NCBI RefSeq assembly: GCF_000499205.1
Contig: NZ_AWUK01000017.1
Coordinates: 62,001 to 126,000 of the forward strand
From: Paenibacillus sp. MAEPY2
Lineage (GTDB): Bacteria > Bacillota > Bacilli > Paenibacillales > Paenibacillaceae
Direction: 5' to 3'
Length of the DNA stretch: 64,000 bases
The notes under the pieces were generated by a model. That model was not told the DNA's origin. It worked only from the letters and a program-made list of their open reading frames with translations, and did not search any database. The position numbers and the translations under genes were made by a program. Below are positions 28,625 through 38,092 of this stretch, in pieces. The stretch's first letter is position 1; every line of letters begins with the position of its first letter.

Positions 28625-30286
28625 CTAACGCAAACTGACAGGTAAGCGTCCTGTCGGCTGCAATTCACCTGTTAAGACAAGAGACAATGCGCGAACCACT
28701 GCAGGAGTATTCTCGTACGTACATATATAACTTCCCGGCGTCGGAATCTCCAATAGATCATATGGATTACGCAGAGCGACTACAATCAGGGAATACTTCT
28801 CACTAAGTTTTTGAACCAAATGATGCTGTCCTTTCGGAAGATGCCCTGCGGAAGTATAAGTACATATGATAATTTGATCATCTTCCGACACATTATTAAG
28901 GATCAGGTCCGCTTCATCATAGGTCGGCTGTGTCGTTATTTTATGCTCCCGAACTCCGCCTCTCAGCTGCGATAACGCCACGCCAAGTGAATCTGTATGA
29001 GACCAAGGTTCATCCACTTCTGTCCGTTGCACAACTTCAGGCCAGATGACATACACATTTTTTTCAGGGTCTAAAGGAAGTAATCCATCATTATGAACCA
29101 CAGTAATGCTATTGGAGGCGATCTCATCCAACGTGGATTCGATAGAGGCCAGCGACTTTGGTAATTCATCTTTTTCTATTGTTGAGAAATCGACACCATC
29201 TTCATCGGATCGATCAGGTACAGCATCATCCTCTTCCATGGAACCAAACGTATGCTCCCACTGACCACAACGCGCTGTCTTCCATGAAATAATACGTTCC
29301 AATGCCTGATTTATGGTTGCTTCTTCAATTCGCCCAGTGCGAACGGCTTCAACAACGGCTTCAACAGCAGAGACTTGATCTTGCAGTGTATGACTGACCA
29401 GAATTAGATCAGCACCTGCCTCCACAGCACGAATGGCTGCCTCGGCCACACCATATGGCTTGGATATCGCATGCATTTCCAGACAGTCTGTAATAATAAT
29501 GCCGTCAAAGCCCATTTCTTCGCGTAACAGACCCGTCAATACTTTACGGGACAATGTGGCCGGAATCGGCTCCGGTTCAATCGCCGGGAAGATGACGTGA
29601 GCAGTCATAATGGCATCCACTCCAGCCTCAATCGCCCGACGGAACGGTAGAAGCTCCACCTGATCCAGCCTGTTACGTTCATGAGGTACGGTGACCATAC
29701 CGAGATGTGAATCCACCGCTGTATCTCCGTGTCCGGGAAAATGTTTCGCTGTCGCAGCAACACCTCGGGACTGATATCCTTTGATAGCTGCTGAGCCATG
29801 AGCAGCTACACTCTCCGCATTCTCGCCATAGGATCGCACCCCGATGACCGGGTTCAGAATATTGTTATTCACGTCTAGCACGGGAGCAAGGTTCATATCA
29901 ATGCCGATGCTTTTCAACTCATGACCTAGAATTTGGGCACATTCGATTGTATACGCCGGATTGCCGGTTGCTCCGAGCGCCATATTTCCCGGCACCTGGG
30001 TCACTCCCTCCTTGTCAATCCGGGCCACCATGCCACCCTCTTGATCCACGGAGATCATCAGAGGCAACTCCCCTGCTTCAGCCGCAATTGCTTGCAAGTC
30101 GGCAGACAATTGATTTAACTGGTCTACGCTCTCCACATTCCGTCTGAAGTAAATGATGCCTCCAACATGATAATTACGGATCAGTTGATTGATCTGTTCA
30201 TCCGCATGCTGTCCATGGAACCCACACATAAACATCTGCCCTACCCGCTGTTCCAACGAAAGCTGATCCATTGATTTCATACGCAT
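28625..30286 (-). CDS. Glycoside hydrolase family 3, beta-N-acetylhexosaminidase type
   Basis: 553 residues, without signal peptide, so cytosolic. NagZ-type catalytic region: KHFPGHGDTAVDSHLGMVTV (the His-Asp acid/base dyad) and GIIITDCLEMHAIS (Asp nucleophile). The N-terminal (beta/alpha)8 barrel covers about 1-330; the C-terminal half (from ~395) is a GH3-C-like alpha/beta sandwich ending GRLPVSLR. Cleaves terminal N-acetylhexosamine. Last gene of the leftward sugar operon, 14 bases from the regulator gene, so its substrate is likely imported by the ABC system (inference: chitobiose- or muropeptide-type sugars). B. subtilis NagZ is by contrast exported. Confidence 0.88.
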   Translation of the reverse strand: MRMKSMDQLSLEQRVGQMFMCGFHGQHADEQINQLIRNYHVGGIIYFRRNVESVDQLNQLSADLQAIAAEAGELPLMISVDQEGGMVARIDKEGVTQVPGNMALGATGNPAYTIECAQILGHELKSIGIDMNLAPVLDVNNNILNPVIGVRSYGENAESVAAHGSAAIKGYQSRGVAATAKHFPGHGDTAVDSHLGMVTVPHERNRLDQVELLPFRRAIEAGVDAIMTAHVIFPAIEPEPIPATLSRKVLTGLLREEMGFDGIIITDCLEMHAISKPYGVAEAAIRAVEAGADLILVSHTLQDQVSAVEAVVEAVRTGRIEEATINQALERIISWKTARCGQWEHTFGSMEEDDAVPDRSDEDGVDFSTIEKDELPKSLASIESTLDEIASNSITVVHNDGLLPLDPEKNVYVIWPEVVQRTEVDEPWSHTDSLGVALSQLRGGVREHKITTQPTYDEADLILNNVSEDDQIIICTYTSAGHLPKGQHHLVQKLSEKYSLIVVALRNPYDLLEIPTPGSYICTYENTPAVVRALSLVLTGELQPTGRLPVSLR

Positions 30287-30299
30287 GCTTCCCTCCCCA

Positions 30300-31934
30300 T
30301 TATGAACCTGCTCTTAGGTTTGATCTGAATTCCGAAGGTTTCATGTGAAAATGTTTATGGAACACTTTGGAGAAATATCGCCGCTCCTTGTACCCTGTCG
30401 CTTCTCCGATCGCTGTAATACTCCATTCTGTTGTACTTAATAATAAGGCTGCGCTCTCCATCCGCTTATGGGTCATATATTCAACAAAGGTGACCCCCAT
30501 CTGATTTTTGAACAACTGGCAAAAGTAGCCCGGACTGATTCCCAGCCAATCAGCTACCTCATCAATCCCCAGATCACATTCCAGCCTGGCGTTCATATAC
30601 TCGCACGCAGACATAATCAGCTCTGACACAGAAGGGCGAGGCGTACTTTTCTTATCATGACAAGCAAAAGCAAGTGCCTCCGCCAGTTCGATTAATTCCT
30701 TGATGGAGGTTGCTGAATGCAATGCACTCCAGAAGTGTATTTCGTCTTGTTCAGCCATGACATGTACTTCGCGCAATTCACGAAGCATATGTACAAGCAA
30801 AAAACGCAGGCTGTTTTCGGCTACGCCGTCCAGCGCACTCTTATGCTCGCTCATCCGATGTTTGAGCATAACGAGCAGGTCAATCAATCCCTGTTTGTTT
30901 CCCTGTCTGATCCAACGGGTGATCAAGTCCAAATCTTCTTTTGTTATCCACAGCGTTGCCCTTCTGGAAGGTTCTTTGGATGACATGATGGAGGGCTCAC
31001 CAGTCTCTGATTCCAGCACATTGCTGCGCTGATCAGAATCATTCATAATCAGCAATCGCTGACAGTGCCGATATCGCTCAGCCATCTGATCATCCAACCT
31101 CACAGGCATAACATCCTGAATGACTCTTGTTTTCATGCCTGAATCTGGCTCAAATGTCGCATCTAATTCCAACAGGACCTGTTGAGCTAATGCAGCTGCC
31201 CGAAGTTCCCATTCATCTGACGCCTCCACCAGCATGCACCATTCTCCCTTACGGGCAGAAATCAGCAAAGTTCCTTCACAGATCCCGTCTGTAACCTCTC
31301 TAAGTCTGGAACGGATCATTCCATGCCAGCTTTGGTGCCGGGCCCCGGACCATCCGATCGAATGCTTGAAATAACCCGACACATCGATAAGCAGAAGGAC
31401 ATACCGTAACGAAGATGCCTGAGGTTCCGGGGAAGACGGAGGTAAAGAAAATAACGTATCCTCTTCTTTTCGCATCAGGTCAATGATATGTTTGTGTCTT
31501 ACCCAAACTTCCATCTCCGATTTGCGGTGGCGTTCGGCCTCCATTTCCAACCGTTTCTTCTGGATCTGCCCGGCAAGCTCACGCAGTTTATGTTCCAGAT
31601 CCAGATAATCAATTGGCTTGCATATGTATTCATGGACATTGTAACGAATGGCCGTACGGGCATACTCGAACTGCTGATATCCTGTCAGCAAAATAATCTC
31701 GCAAGTTTCACCTTGTTCCCGCAACATTTGAATCAGCTCCAGACCATCCATGGAGGGCATGCGAATATCACACAACATAATGTCAGGGTGATATTCTGCA
31801 ACTTTATCCAGCGCTTCCGACCCGCTTCTGGCCATACCCACAATTTCAATGCCCATGTCTTTCCACGGCAAAATAAAACTCAAATTCTCCAAAATCGGCA
31901 GCTCATCGTCAACCAGCAACGCGGTTAGATTCAT
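30300..31934 (-). CDS. Response regulator with AraC-type output (YesN family)
   Basis: 544 residues. Receiver domain at 1-120: DDE near residue 10, phospho-acceptor Asp in DIMLCDIRMPSMDG, and KPIDY. A long middle region of unknown fold (about 140-430) precedes an AraC helix-turn-helix pair (about 440-540: IDEVADWLGISPGYFCQLFKNQMGVTFVEYMTHKRM and ITAIGEATGYKERRYFSKVFHKHFHMKPSEFR). Its ATG overlaps the kinase stop in ATGA. Expected to switch on the sugar operon when phosphorylated by the adjacent kinase. Confidence 0.93.
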   Translation of the reverse strand: MNLTALLVDDELPILENLSFILPWKDMGIEIVGMARSGSEALDKVAEYHPDIMLCDIRMPSMDGLELIQMLREQGETCEIILLTGYQQFEYARTAIRYNVHEYICKPIDYLDLEHKLRELAGQIQKKRLEMEAERHRKSEMEVWVRHKHIIDLMRKEEDTLFSLPPSSPEPQASSLRYVLLLIDVSGYFKHSIGWSGARHQSWHGMIRSRLREVTDGICEGTLLISARKGEWCMLVEASDEWELRAAALAQQVLLELDATFEPDSGMKTRVIQDVMPVRLDDQMAERYRHCQRLLIMNDSDQRSNVLESETGEPSIMSSKEPSRRATLWITKEDLDLITRWIRQGNKQGLIDLLVMLKHRMSEHKSALDGVAENSLRFLLVHMLRELREVHVMAEQDEIHFWSALHSATSIKELIELAEALAFACHDKKSTPRPSVSELIMSACEYMNARLECDLGIDEVADWLGISPGYFCQLFKNQMGVTFVEYMTHKRMESAALLLSTTEWSITAIGEATGYKERRYFSKVFHKHFHMKPSEFRSNLRAGS

Positions 31935-33772
31935 TCATCTTCCCCCTGCTCATATTGTGGAATAATACATTGAATGATGGTGCCATGCCCCGGAGATGAA
32001 CATATAAACACCCCGTATCCGGCCCCATATTGAATCCGTATCCGATCTGCCACACTTCTTAATCCCAGCCCTCGGCGCTCTGCCATTGAAGATAGGGGCT
32101 TCGTTCCCTCTGCCATGATGTATTCAGGCGGGTCATTTGCCATGTATTCGAATCGAGCCAACATTTCCTGGGGAATACCGATCCCATTATCCTCAACTCG
32201 CAGCACCAGATTATTTCGTTCCACAAATGCGCTGATCCGAAGTACACCCTGATATTCAATTCCCTCAAACCCATGCTGAATACTATTTTCCACAAGAGGT
32301 TGGAGAGTGAGCTTGAGCATGGATGATGTGTACAGATGAGATGGAATGTCGATCTCATACCGGAACAAATCACTGAATCTGTAATGCTGGATCTCAAGAT
32401 AGCTCTGCAGGTGCCTTAGCTCCTCACTGAGCGAAATTTCCTCCTGATCCTGAATGCTGATTCGCAGCATATTGCCCAGTCTTGTCACCATTTCACTTAC
32501 TTTACGCCCTTCTCCCCTCATGGCTAGTCCGTTAATGGATTCCAGTGTGTTAAACAGAAAATGAGGTTTGATCTGGGCTTGAAGCACGCGTAGTTCTGCC
32601 TTAGCCTTCTGCTGCTGCTCGGCACGCACACGTCGGAACAGGCCTCCGATGCGATCCAGTAATTCATTGAACCCTTGGGCGAGCAGCTGCATCTCGTCAA
32701 AGCCACTTCCTTCAACTCGGGCATTAAAGTCCCCGTCATCTACACGTCTCATGAATCGTACGAGAACCGCAATATTACCTGTAATCCGGTTCATGAAGAA
32801 CACGTTGAAAACCATCGCAGCAAGCAGACACAGCAGAATGATGATAATGGACCAGCCTGCAAACACATTCGTCTCTGCGGATAATGCTTCCCATGAAGTG
32901 ACACTGACCAGACTCCAGTTATAGTTTTTCAGATGATATTGTGAAATGATGCTTTCACTGCCATCGAACACGGCTCTGGTGCTGCTGAACCCCGGTCCAT
33001 AAATGCCAGAACGCACACCCAGATTCTCCATCTTCTCGCCGCTGTAGCGTCCGGAAGGATCGTATACGATCAGACCCTCTTCATTGATCAGCAGGAACGA
33101 AGTATCCTGTGCAGGATCACTTATTTTTAAATGGCGGAAGATGCGGTCCATCTCCCCTTTTTTAATCTGAACGACCAGAACACCGATATTCTGAAAATAA
33201 CTGAGCTCCTTGACCAACCGAATCTGAGTAAAGACAGGCTCTACGCCCGTCAGTTCAGGATATTCCAGAGGGGCCAGCCATTTGGGTACGCCGTTGAGTT
33301 CCTGGATTTCTTTGAATATTGGATGAACTTTAAATTGTTGAAAAGGAAGTGCTTGAAAGTTTTCCTTCGTGAATATAGAGACAATCTGGTTATCCTGAGA
33401 CGAACGCGGACGCAAATCATACAAGAAGGCATAACTGATGAACGGGTAGTTGTATAAAAGGGAACGGAAATTACGCTGACTGGCATTCAGCGACAACTGA
33501 TTACCGGTTCCAAGATCTTGCTTGCTCGGATCTTTGGCGTTCAAAGCCATCTGGAATACCGATGTGGCAATGCCGTTGTCCGTGACATTGTTGATCTGTT
33601 GAAAAACATTCTCGATATTATAGCTAATGGCCTGAAGTGCATATTCAGACTGCTGATTGTATTTTTTCTCAATCGTATGTGATGTGACCAAGAACATGCC
33701 GATCCCAAGCGTGCACATCGGTACAATGATGAGCAACAGAAATGCCATGGCCAGCTTCATCCGCAAGTTCAT
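31931..33772 (-). CDS. Sensor histidine kinase (YesM family)
   Basis: 613 residues. Two membrane segments (about 8-28 and 300-325) flank an extracytoplasmic sensor region of ~270 residues; a HAMP domain follows (FMRRVDDGDFNARVEGSGFDEMQLLAQGFN), then the His_kinase domain with phospho-His in LQAQIKPHFLFNTLES and the ATPase part with VEDNGIGIPQE and RGLGLRSVADRIRI. Pairs with the YesN-type regulator. Likely senses the sugar bound to the binding protein of the same operon (inference). Confidence 0.94.
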   Translation of the reverse strand: MNLRMKLAMAFLLLIIVPMCTLGIGMFLVTSHTIEKKYNQQSEYALQAISYNIENVFQQINNVTDNGIATSVFQMALNAKDPSKQDLGTGNQLSLNASQRNFRSLLYNYPFISYAFLYDLRPRSSQDNQIVSIFTKENFQALPFQQFKVHPIFKEIQELNGVPKWLAPLEYPELTGVEPVFTQIRLVKELSYFQNIGVLVVQIKKGEMDRIFRHLKISDPAQDTSFLLINEEGLIVYDPSGRYSGEKMENLGVRSGIYGPGFSSTRAVFDGSESIISQYHLKNYNWSLVSVTSWEALSAETNVFAGWSIIIILLCLLAAMVFNVFFMNRITGNIAVLVRFMRRVDDGDFNARVEGSGFDEMQLLAQGFNELLDRIGGLFRRVRAEQQQKAKAELRVLQAQIKPHFLFNTLESINGLAMRGEGRKVSEMVTRLGNMLRISIQDQEEISLSEELRHLQSYLEIQHYRFSDLFRYEIDIPSHLYTSSMLKLTLQPLVENSIQHGFEGIEYQGVLRISAFVERNNLVLRVEDNGIGIPQEMLARFEYMANDPPEYIMAEGTKPLSSMAERRGLGLRSVADRIRIQYGAGYGVFICSSPGHGTIIQCIIPQYEQGEDE

Positions 33773-33803
33773 TTCCCGTTCTCCCTATATAACGCGTCGT
33801 TAA

Positions 33804-34634
33804 TTAGCCTTTTACGCTACCTGCTGTTACACCTTCAATAATTTTTTCCTGCAATATAGCGTAGATCACCACAACCGGTACAACACTGTATACAATGCCT
33901 GCTGACATCTGGGCATAATTCATCTGATACTGATCACGAAACTGGACCATGCCGACAGGCAGTGTACGCAGTTTATCGGTGGATAAAAAATAGTTGGCGA
34001 GTAAAAATTCGTTCCAGTTGCCGAGGAAATTCACAATAAAGACTGTAACAATGGCTGGAACTGTAAGGGGTATCACTATTCTAGCAAAGATACCCGGAGC
34101 CCTCAACCCATCCATAACCGCCGCTTCCTCAATTTCTCCAGGGAGCGACCGCATAAAGGCAGCCAAAATAATAATCGTGAACGGAATTGCATTGGCAACA
34201 TAAGGAATGATCAGCGCCAAATGAGTATCCAAAATGCCGAGCTTGCGGACAAGTAAGTATATTGGCAGCATGAGCGCATTGTTTGGAATCAGCATGCCCG
34301 CCAGAATGAGACTGTAGAAAAACATGCTCCATTTACGGTGTCTCATACGTGTTATAGCAAAAGCAAACATGGCACCAAGCACAATGGTTCCCACTGAGGA
34401 CAAGACCGAAATGTACATACTGTTCCAGAAATACGTTCCAATCTTGGCATTTACCCAGGCTTCCACGTAGTTATTAAACTCCCAGGTGGAAGGCAGACCA
34501 AACGGATTCAGTGCAATCTCGTTGTTATCCTGCTTAAATGAAGAAAAGATTACGAATAAAAAGGGAAACAGAATTGCAAGTAGATACAACATCAACAACA
34601 CATGAGGTATACTGCCTTTTATGCTCTTTGTCAT
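33804..34634 (-). CDS. Sugar ABC transporter permease, MalG type
   Basis: 276 residues from ATG 34634, which shares one base with the stop of the preceding permease (TGATG). Six membrane segments and the ABC permease EAA loop (RSLPGEIEEAAVMDGLRAPGIFARIVIPLTVPA). Forms the membrane channel with the other permease. No ATPase gene is present; CUT1 systems of Paenibacillus commonly share an MsmX-type ATPase encoded elsewhere. Confidence 0.93.
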   Translation of the reverse strand: MTKSIKGSIPHVLLMLYLLAILFPFLFVIFSSFKQDNNEIALNPFGLPSTWEFNNYVEAWVNAKIGTYFWNSMYISVLSSVGTIVLGAMFAFAITRMRHRKWSMFFYSLILAGMLIPNNALMLPIYLLVRKLGILDTHLALIIPYVANAIPFTIIILAAFMRSLPGEIEEAAVMDGLRAPGIFARIVIPLTVPAIVTVFIVNFLGNWNEFLLANYFLSTDKLRTLPVGMVQFRDQYQMNYAQMSAGIVYSVVPVVVIYAILQEKIIEGVTAGSVKG

Positions 34635-35518
34635 CAATATTCCACCCTTTCGTTGTGTCTCGCCACCAGCAACTGATATACCGCGGTGAGCACAAGCGTC
34701 AGAGCAAAGATCAGAACCGCAATCGTATTGCCATAGCCGTATTTAAAGTTGGTAATCGCATATTTGATCATATACGTAGCAAGCACTTCGGTAGAGCCTG
34801 CGGGTCCACCTTTGGTCATAACCAGAACAATGTCAGCTGCCTTCATCGCTCCGGCAATGGATAACATAATGACGACGGAAATGATAGGTCTGATTAGTGG
34901 TAATGTAATTTTAAATGCTCTTTGTACAGCTGTGGCACCATCAATGGCTGCCGCTTCATCCAGATCTTTTGGAATAGCCAGAATGGCCGCCAAAACCATG
35001 ACAATATAGAATCCCGTCCATTGCCAAGCATTGGTTACGAGAATAGATATCATTGCGAACCGGTTATCAGACAGCCAATAGACCGGCGAAATACCTACGG
35101 TTCCAAGTAACTGATTCAACAGGCCGATGTTAGGCTCGTAGATGAAGCCCCACAGAATACCGATGACTGCCGTTGACATAATGGACGGCAAAAAGACGGC
35201 TGTTTTGTACAAACCTTTCAATTTCTTTACGTTCGCAATGAGCAGGGAAAACAGCACAATGATCGGCACCTGAATCAAAACGGAAAAGGCGATAAAGAAA
35301 CCGTTATTACGAGTAGAAATCCAAAAACGTTCGTCTGTCAGTGCTTTTGTATAATTGGACAGTCCCACAAAACGCGGCTCTGCGGATACCCCGTTCCAAC
35401 TGGTCAGACTGTAATAGAGTGAACTGCCGATAGGATACAGGAAAAACATGATAAACAAGATCAGTGCCGGCAACACAAACAACGTATAGATCAACGGGCT
35501 GCGGAGTGAAGTATTCAT
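34634..35518 (-). CDS. Sugar ABC transporter permease, MalF type
   Basis: 294 residues, six membrane segments, EAA loop AIPKDLDEAAAIDGATAVQRAFKITLPLIRP. ATG start with GAAGGAGGT upstream. Partner of the MalG-type permease, translationally coupled to it. Belongs to the CUT1 oligosaccharide importers. Confidence 0.94.
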   Translation of the reverse strand: MNTSLRSPLIYTLFVLPALILFIMFFLYPIGSSLYYSLTSWNGVSAEPRFVGLSNYTKALTDERFWISTRNNGFFIAFSVLIQVPIIVLFSLLIANVKKLKGLYKTAVFLPSIMSTAVIGILWGFIYEPNIGLLNQLLGTVGISPVYWLSDNRFAMISILVTNAWQWTGFYIVMVLAAILAIPKDLDEAAAIDGATAVQRAFKITLPLIRPIISVVIMLSIAGAMKAADIVLVMTKGGPAGSTEVLATYMIKYAITNFKYGYGNTIAVLIFALTLVLTAVYQLLVARHNERVEY

Positions 35519-35680
35519 GATCTACCTCCTTCAGTGACTTCAACTTCTTATGCTCATATATAGAGCAGATTCCTCAGCAGTAATTCTTTAGAACGGACCA
35601 AGGGTTATACCCCGGCCGTGTTCCAACCGGGGTAAACCAGCATGGTGTTAATAGGTACGCTTCTTTGCTTGAAAGATTGT

Positions 35681-37045
35681 TTATTCTACGGAAGCATTAG
35701 CCTCTTCCTGAACCTTTTGCAATTCTTCAGCCATTTTCTCTGGCGTTGTCTGTCCACCAACCAGCTTCTGAATTTGCAGGTTGCCAATCTCTGTCGTAAC
35801 ATCAGCTTGAACGAGTGCATCAAATGCCGGGAATGAAGTCTGGGAAGCATTCAGAACAGCTACGATTTCTTTCATCAAATCGTCGGTGATGCTGTCTGTC
35901 AGCACTTTTTCATCCAGTTTCATCGCCGGTAACACACCGTCTTCTACGAGCCCACGTACTTGCATATCTTCGTTGTAGAAGTTTTTGATAAACGCTTTAA
36001 CAGCCGCCAGCTTCTGCGGGTCATCCGCAGCCGCTGCGGAGAAACCGTATCCATTATTGACGTCACGCATAAGCGCTGTCTGATCTCCTACACCGTTCTC
36101 TACCGGAGGCATATTAAAGAAACCAACTTTGCCAATGAGCGACTCCCCGCTCTGTCCTTCCTTGAATACAGACGATTTCCACGTTCCGTCATACATCAGA
36201 ATCGCTTCACCGCTCGTAAATTGAGTTGTATATTCAGCATATTCATAGCCAAGCTCGCCTTTTTTGAAGTAACCTTTATCCACCCATTCCTTATGCTTCG
36301 CAAATCCAGCTACAACGCCTGGATCAGTCCACTTGGCTTCGCCTGTAGCAAACTTCGCCGTAATATCAGGTCCAGCGTAACGTGACCAAAGATGGTTTGT
36401 TAACATGAGTGGAACCCAGCCTGCTTTGGAAGCAGAAGCAAGTGGCACCTTGCCATCAGCCTTGATCTCAGCGAGCATATTATCCAGCTCAGCCATTGTT
36501 GAAGGCGCTTTCCAACCTTTTTGCGTAAAATACTCTTTATTGTAGAAGAAGCCTTCACCCGATCCCCCAATAGGCAGTCCGTACACTTTGCCTTCATAGG
36601 TGAATGGTTCAAGTGATGAAAATTGGTCTTGAATGCCCAGCTCTTGCAGAATCGGTGTGAGATCCAACAACATGCCTTCCTTGGCATATACTTTGGAGTC
36701 CGGACTGCCGAACAATTCGAAGATATCCGGCGGATTGCCCGCTGCCATCTCCCCGCGAAGTTTCTCTTTGCGGTTTACATCGGATTCAACGCCGTCCAGT
36801 GTAAAGGTCAGGTTAGGTACTTCGCTCTCCACTTTGGCAACAACGTCCTGCAGAATGGCCAGCCTTTTTTGTTTGTCGGCACCCACCTGAGTGTGACGGA
36901 GAAGCATCTCAACCGGTTCCTTGCTTGTCTCTGCAGGCGTATTGCCTGCTCCCTGCTGTGGTTCGCTGCTTGAGCTTGAACATCCCGCCAGCGTCCATGA
37001 AGTGATGAGCAATAATGAAAGCAGCAATGTCATTCCTTTTTTCAT
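35681..37045 (-). CDS. Sugar-binding lipoprotein of ABC transporter
   Basis: 454 residues from ATG 37045 (GAGGAGG nine bases upstream). Lipobox TSWTLAGCSSSSS (Cys about residue 22). Extracellular solute-binding family 1 features: LDGVESDVNRKEKLRGEMAAGNPPDIFELFG and GKVYGLPIGGSGEGFFYNKEYF. First gene of the six-gene operon that continues with the permeases, kinase, regulator and GH3 enzyme. Ligand not readable from sequence; the hexosaminidase suggests an aminosugar oligosaccharide. Confidence 0.93.
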   Translation of the reverse strand: MKKGMTLLLSLLLITSWTLAGCSSSSSEPQQGAGNTPAETSKEPVEMLLRHTQVGADKQKRLAILQDVVAKVESEVPNLTFTLDGVESDVNRKEKLRGEMAAGNPPDIFELFGSPDSKVYAKEGMLLDLTPILQELGIQDQFSSLEPFTYEGKVYGLPIGGSGEGFFYNKEYFTQKGWKAPSTMAELDNMLAEIKADGKVPLASASKAGWVPLMLTNHLWSRYAGPDITAKFATGEAKWTDPGVVAGFAKHKEWVDKGYFKKGELGYEYAEYTTQFTSGEAILMYDGTWKSSVFKEGQSGESLIGKVGFFNMPPVENGVGDQTALMRDVNNGYGFSAAAADDPQKLAAVKAFIKNFYNEDMQVRGLVEDGVLPAMKLDEKVLTDSITDDLMKEIVAVLNASQTSFPAFDALVQADVTTEIGNLQIQKLVGGQTTPEKMAEELQKVQEEANASVE

Positions 37046-37194
37046 TCGTATGACCCTCCTCAAGATATTGAGCATTTGGCTTTACACTCTGATTATAAAA
37101 AGTTGTAGCTAACATCGTAAGGATGACAATTCATCAATGGAGGGATAAAATCCTTCACTGGACAATTAATCTTGTGTTTACAATTGGTAACAGC

Positions 37195-37236
37195 ACAAAA
37201 AAACAGCCCCTGCGAAACCTGTTCGCAAAGACTGCT
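37195..37236 (-). terminator. Terminator after pflA
   Basis: On the minus strand CAGTCTTTGCGA / TCGCAGGGGCTG hairpin followed by a seven-base T run. Confidence 0.8.
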
Positions 37237-37256
37237 TGGTTGGGATATAAATGTTG

Positions 37257-38009
37257 TTACTTATTGGAGCAAGACGCGCCCGCTGTTTCTGTGCGACCTT
37301 CCTCAATCAAACGATATGCCCGCTCTACTTCCTCATCACTCGGAGAAGGAACACCATCGAGCGGATAGGCCTTCCCAAGCGCCTGCCATTTGTAAATACC
37401 CATCTGATGATAAGGCAGGATTTCGAACTTCTCAACACCATTTAGCGTTCCAATAAACCGCCCCAGATTTAGCAAATCTTCTTCCTCGTTGTGAATCCCC
37501 GGCACATACACGTGGCGAATCCACATTTTTCGTCCATTGTCTGATAACCACTGTGCGGTGCGCAATGTTCTCTCGTTGGATTTGCCCGTCAGCTTGATAT
37601 GCTTCTCATCATTGATGTGCTTCAGATCCAGCAGCACCAAATCCGTGTTATCTAACAAATCATGAATCCGATCCGGTTCATTAAAACCGTTACTGTCCAG
37701 CGTAGTGTGCAATCCCCAGCGGCGTTTCGCTTCTTTGAAAACTTCGGCTACAAAATGAGCCTGTAATGTCGGTTCTCCGCCGGATACCGTAAGCCCTCCG
37801 CCGGAACTGCGGTAGTAGGAGAGGTACGGTTCAATTTCAGCCAGTACCTCCTCTACGCTCATTTCCCTGCCACCATCCAGTGCCCATGTATCAGGATTAT
37901 GACAATACTGGCATTTAAGCAGACATCCCTGCATAAAAAGCACGAAGCGGATGCCTGGGCCGTCAACCGTCCCGAAAGTTTCGAGTGAATGAATATGTCC
38001 ATTAACCAT
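37257..38009 (-). CDS. pflA: Pyruvate formate-lyase activating enzyme, radical SAM
   Basis: 250 residues from ATG 38009 (AAAGGAAGAGG upstream). The iron-sulphur motif is GCLLKCQYCHNPDTW (CX3CX2C), followed by SGGEPTLQ (SAM-binding GGE). Generates the glycyl radical on PflB anaerobically. Sits about 80 bases after pflB on the same strand. Confidence 0.96.
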   Translation of the reverse strand: MVNGHIHSLETFGTVDGPGIRFVLFMQGCLLKCQYCHNPDTWALDGGREMSVEEVLAEIEPYLSYYRSSGGGLTVSGGEPTLQAHFVAEVFKEAKRRWGLHTTLDSNGFNEPDRIHDLLDNTDLVLLDLKHINDEKHIKLTGKSNERTLRTAQWLSDNGRKMWIRHVYVPGIHNEEEDLLNLGRFIGTLNGVEKFEILPYHQMGIYKWQALGKAYPLDGVPSPSDEEVERAYRLIEEGRTETAGASCSNK

Positions 38010-38092
38010 GCTGCCTCTTCCTTTCTGTATCCGCATCCGCTGTGCGTTATTATGGAGATTCTACTGCTTTGAACCGTTGATTTAAGCCCAAA

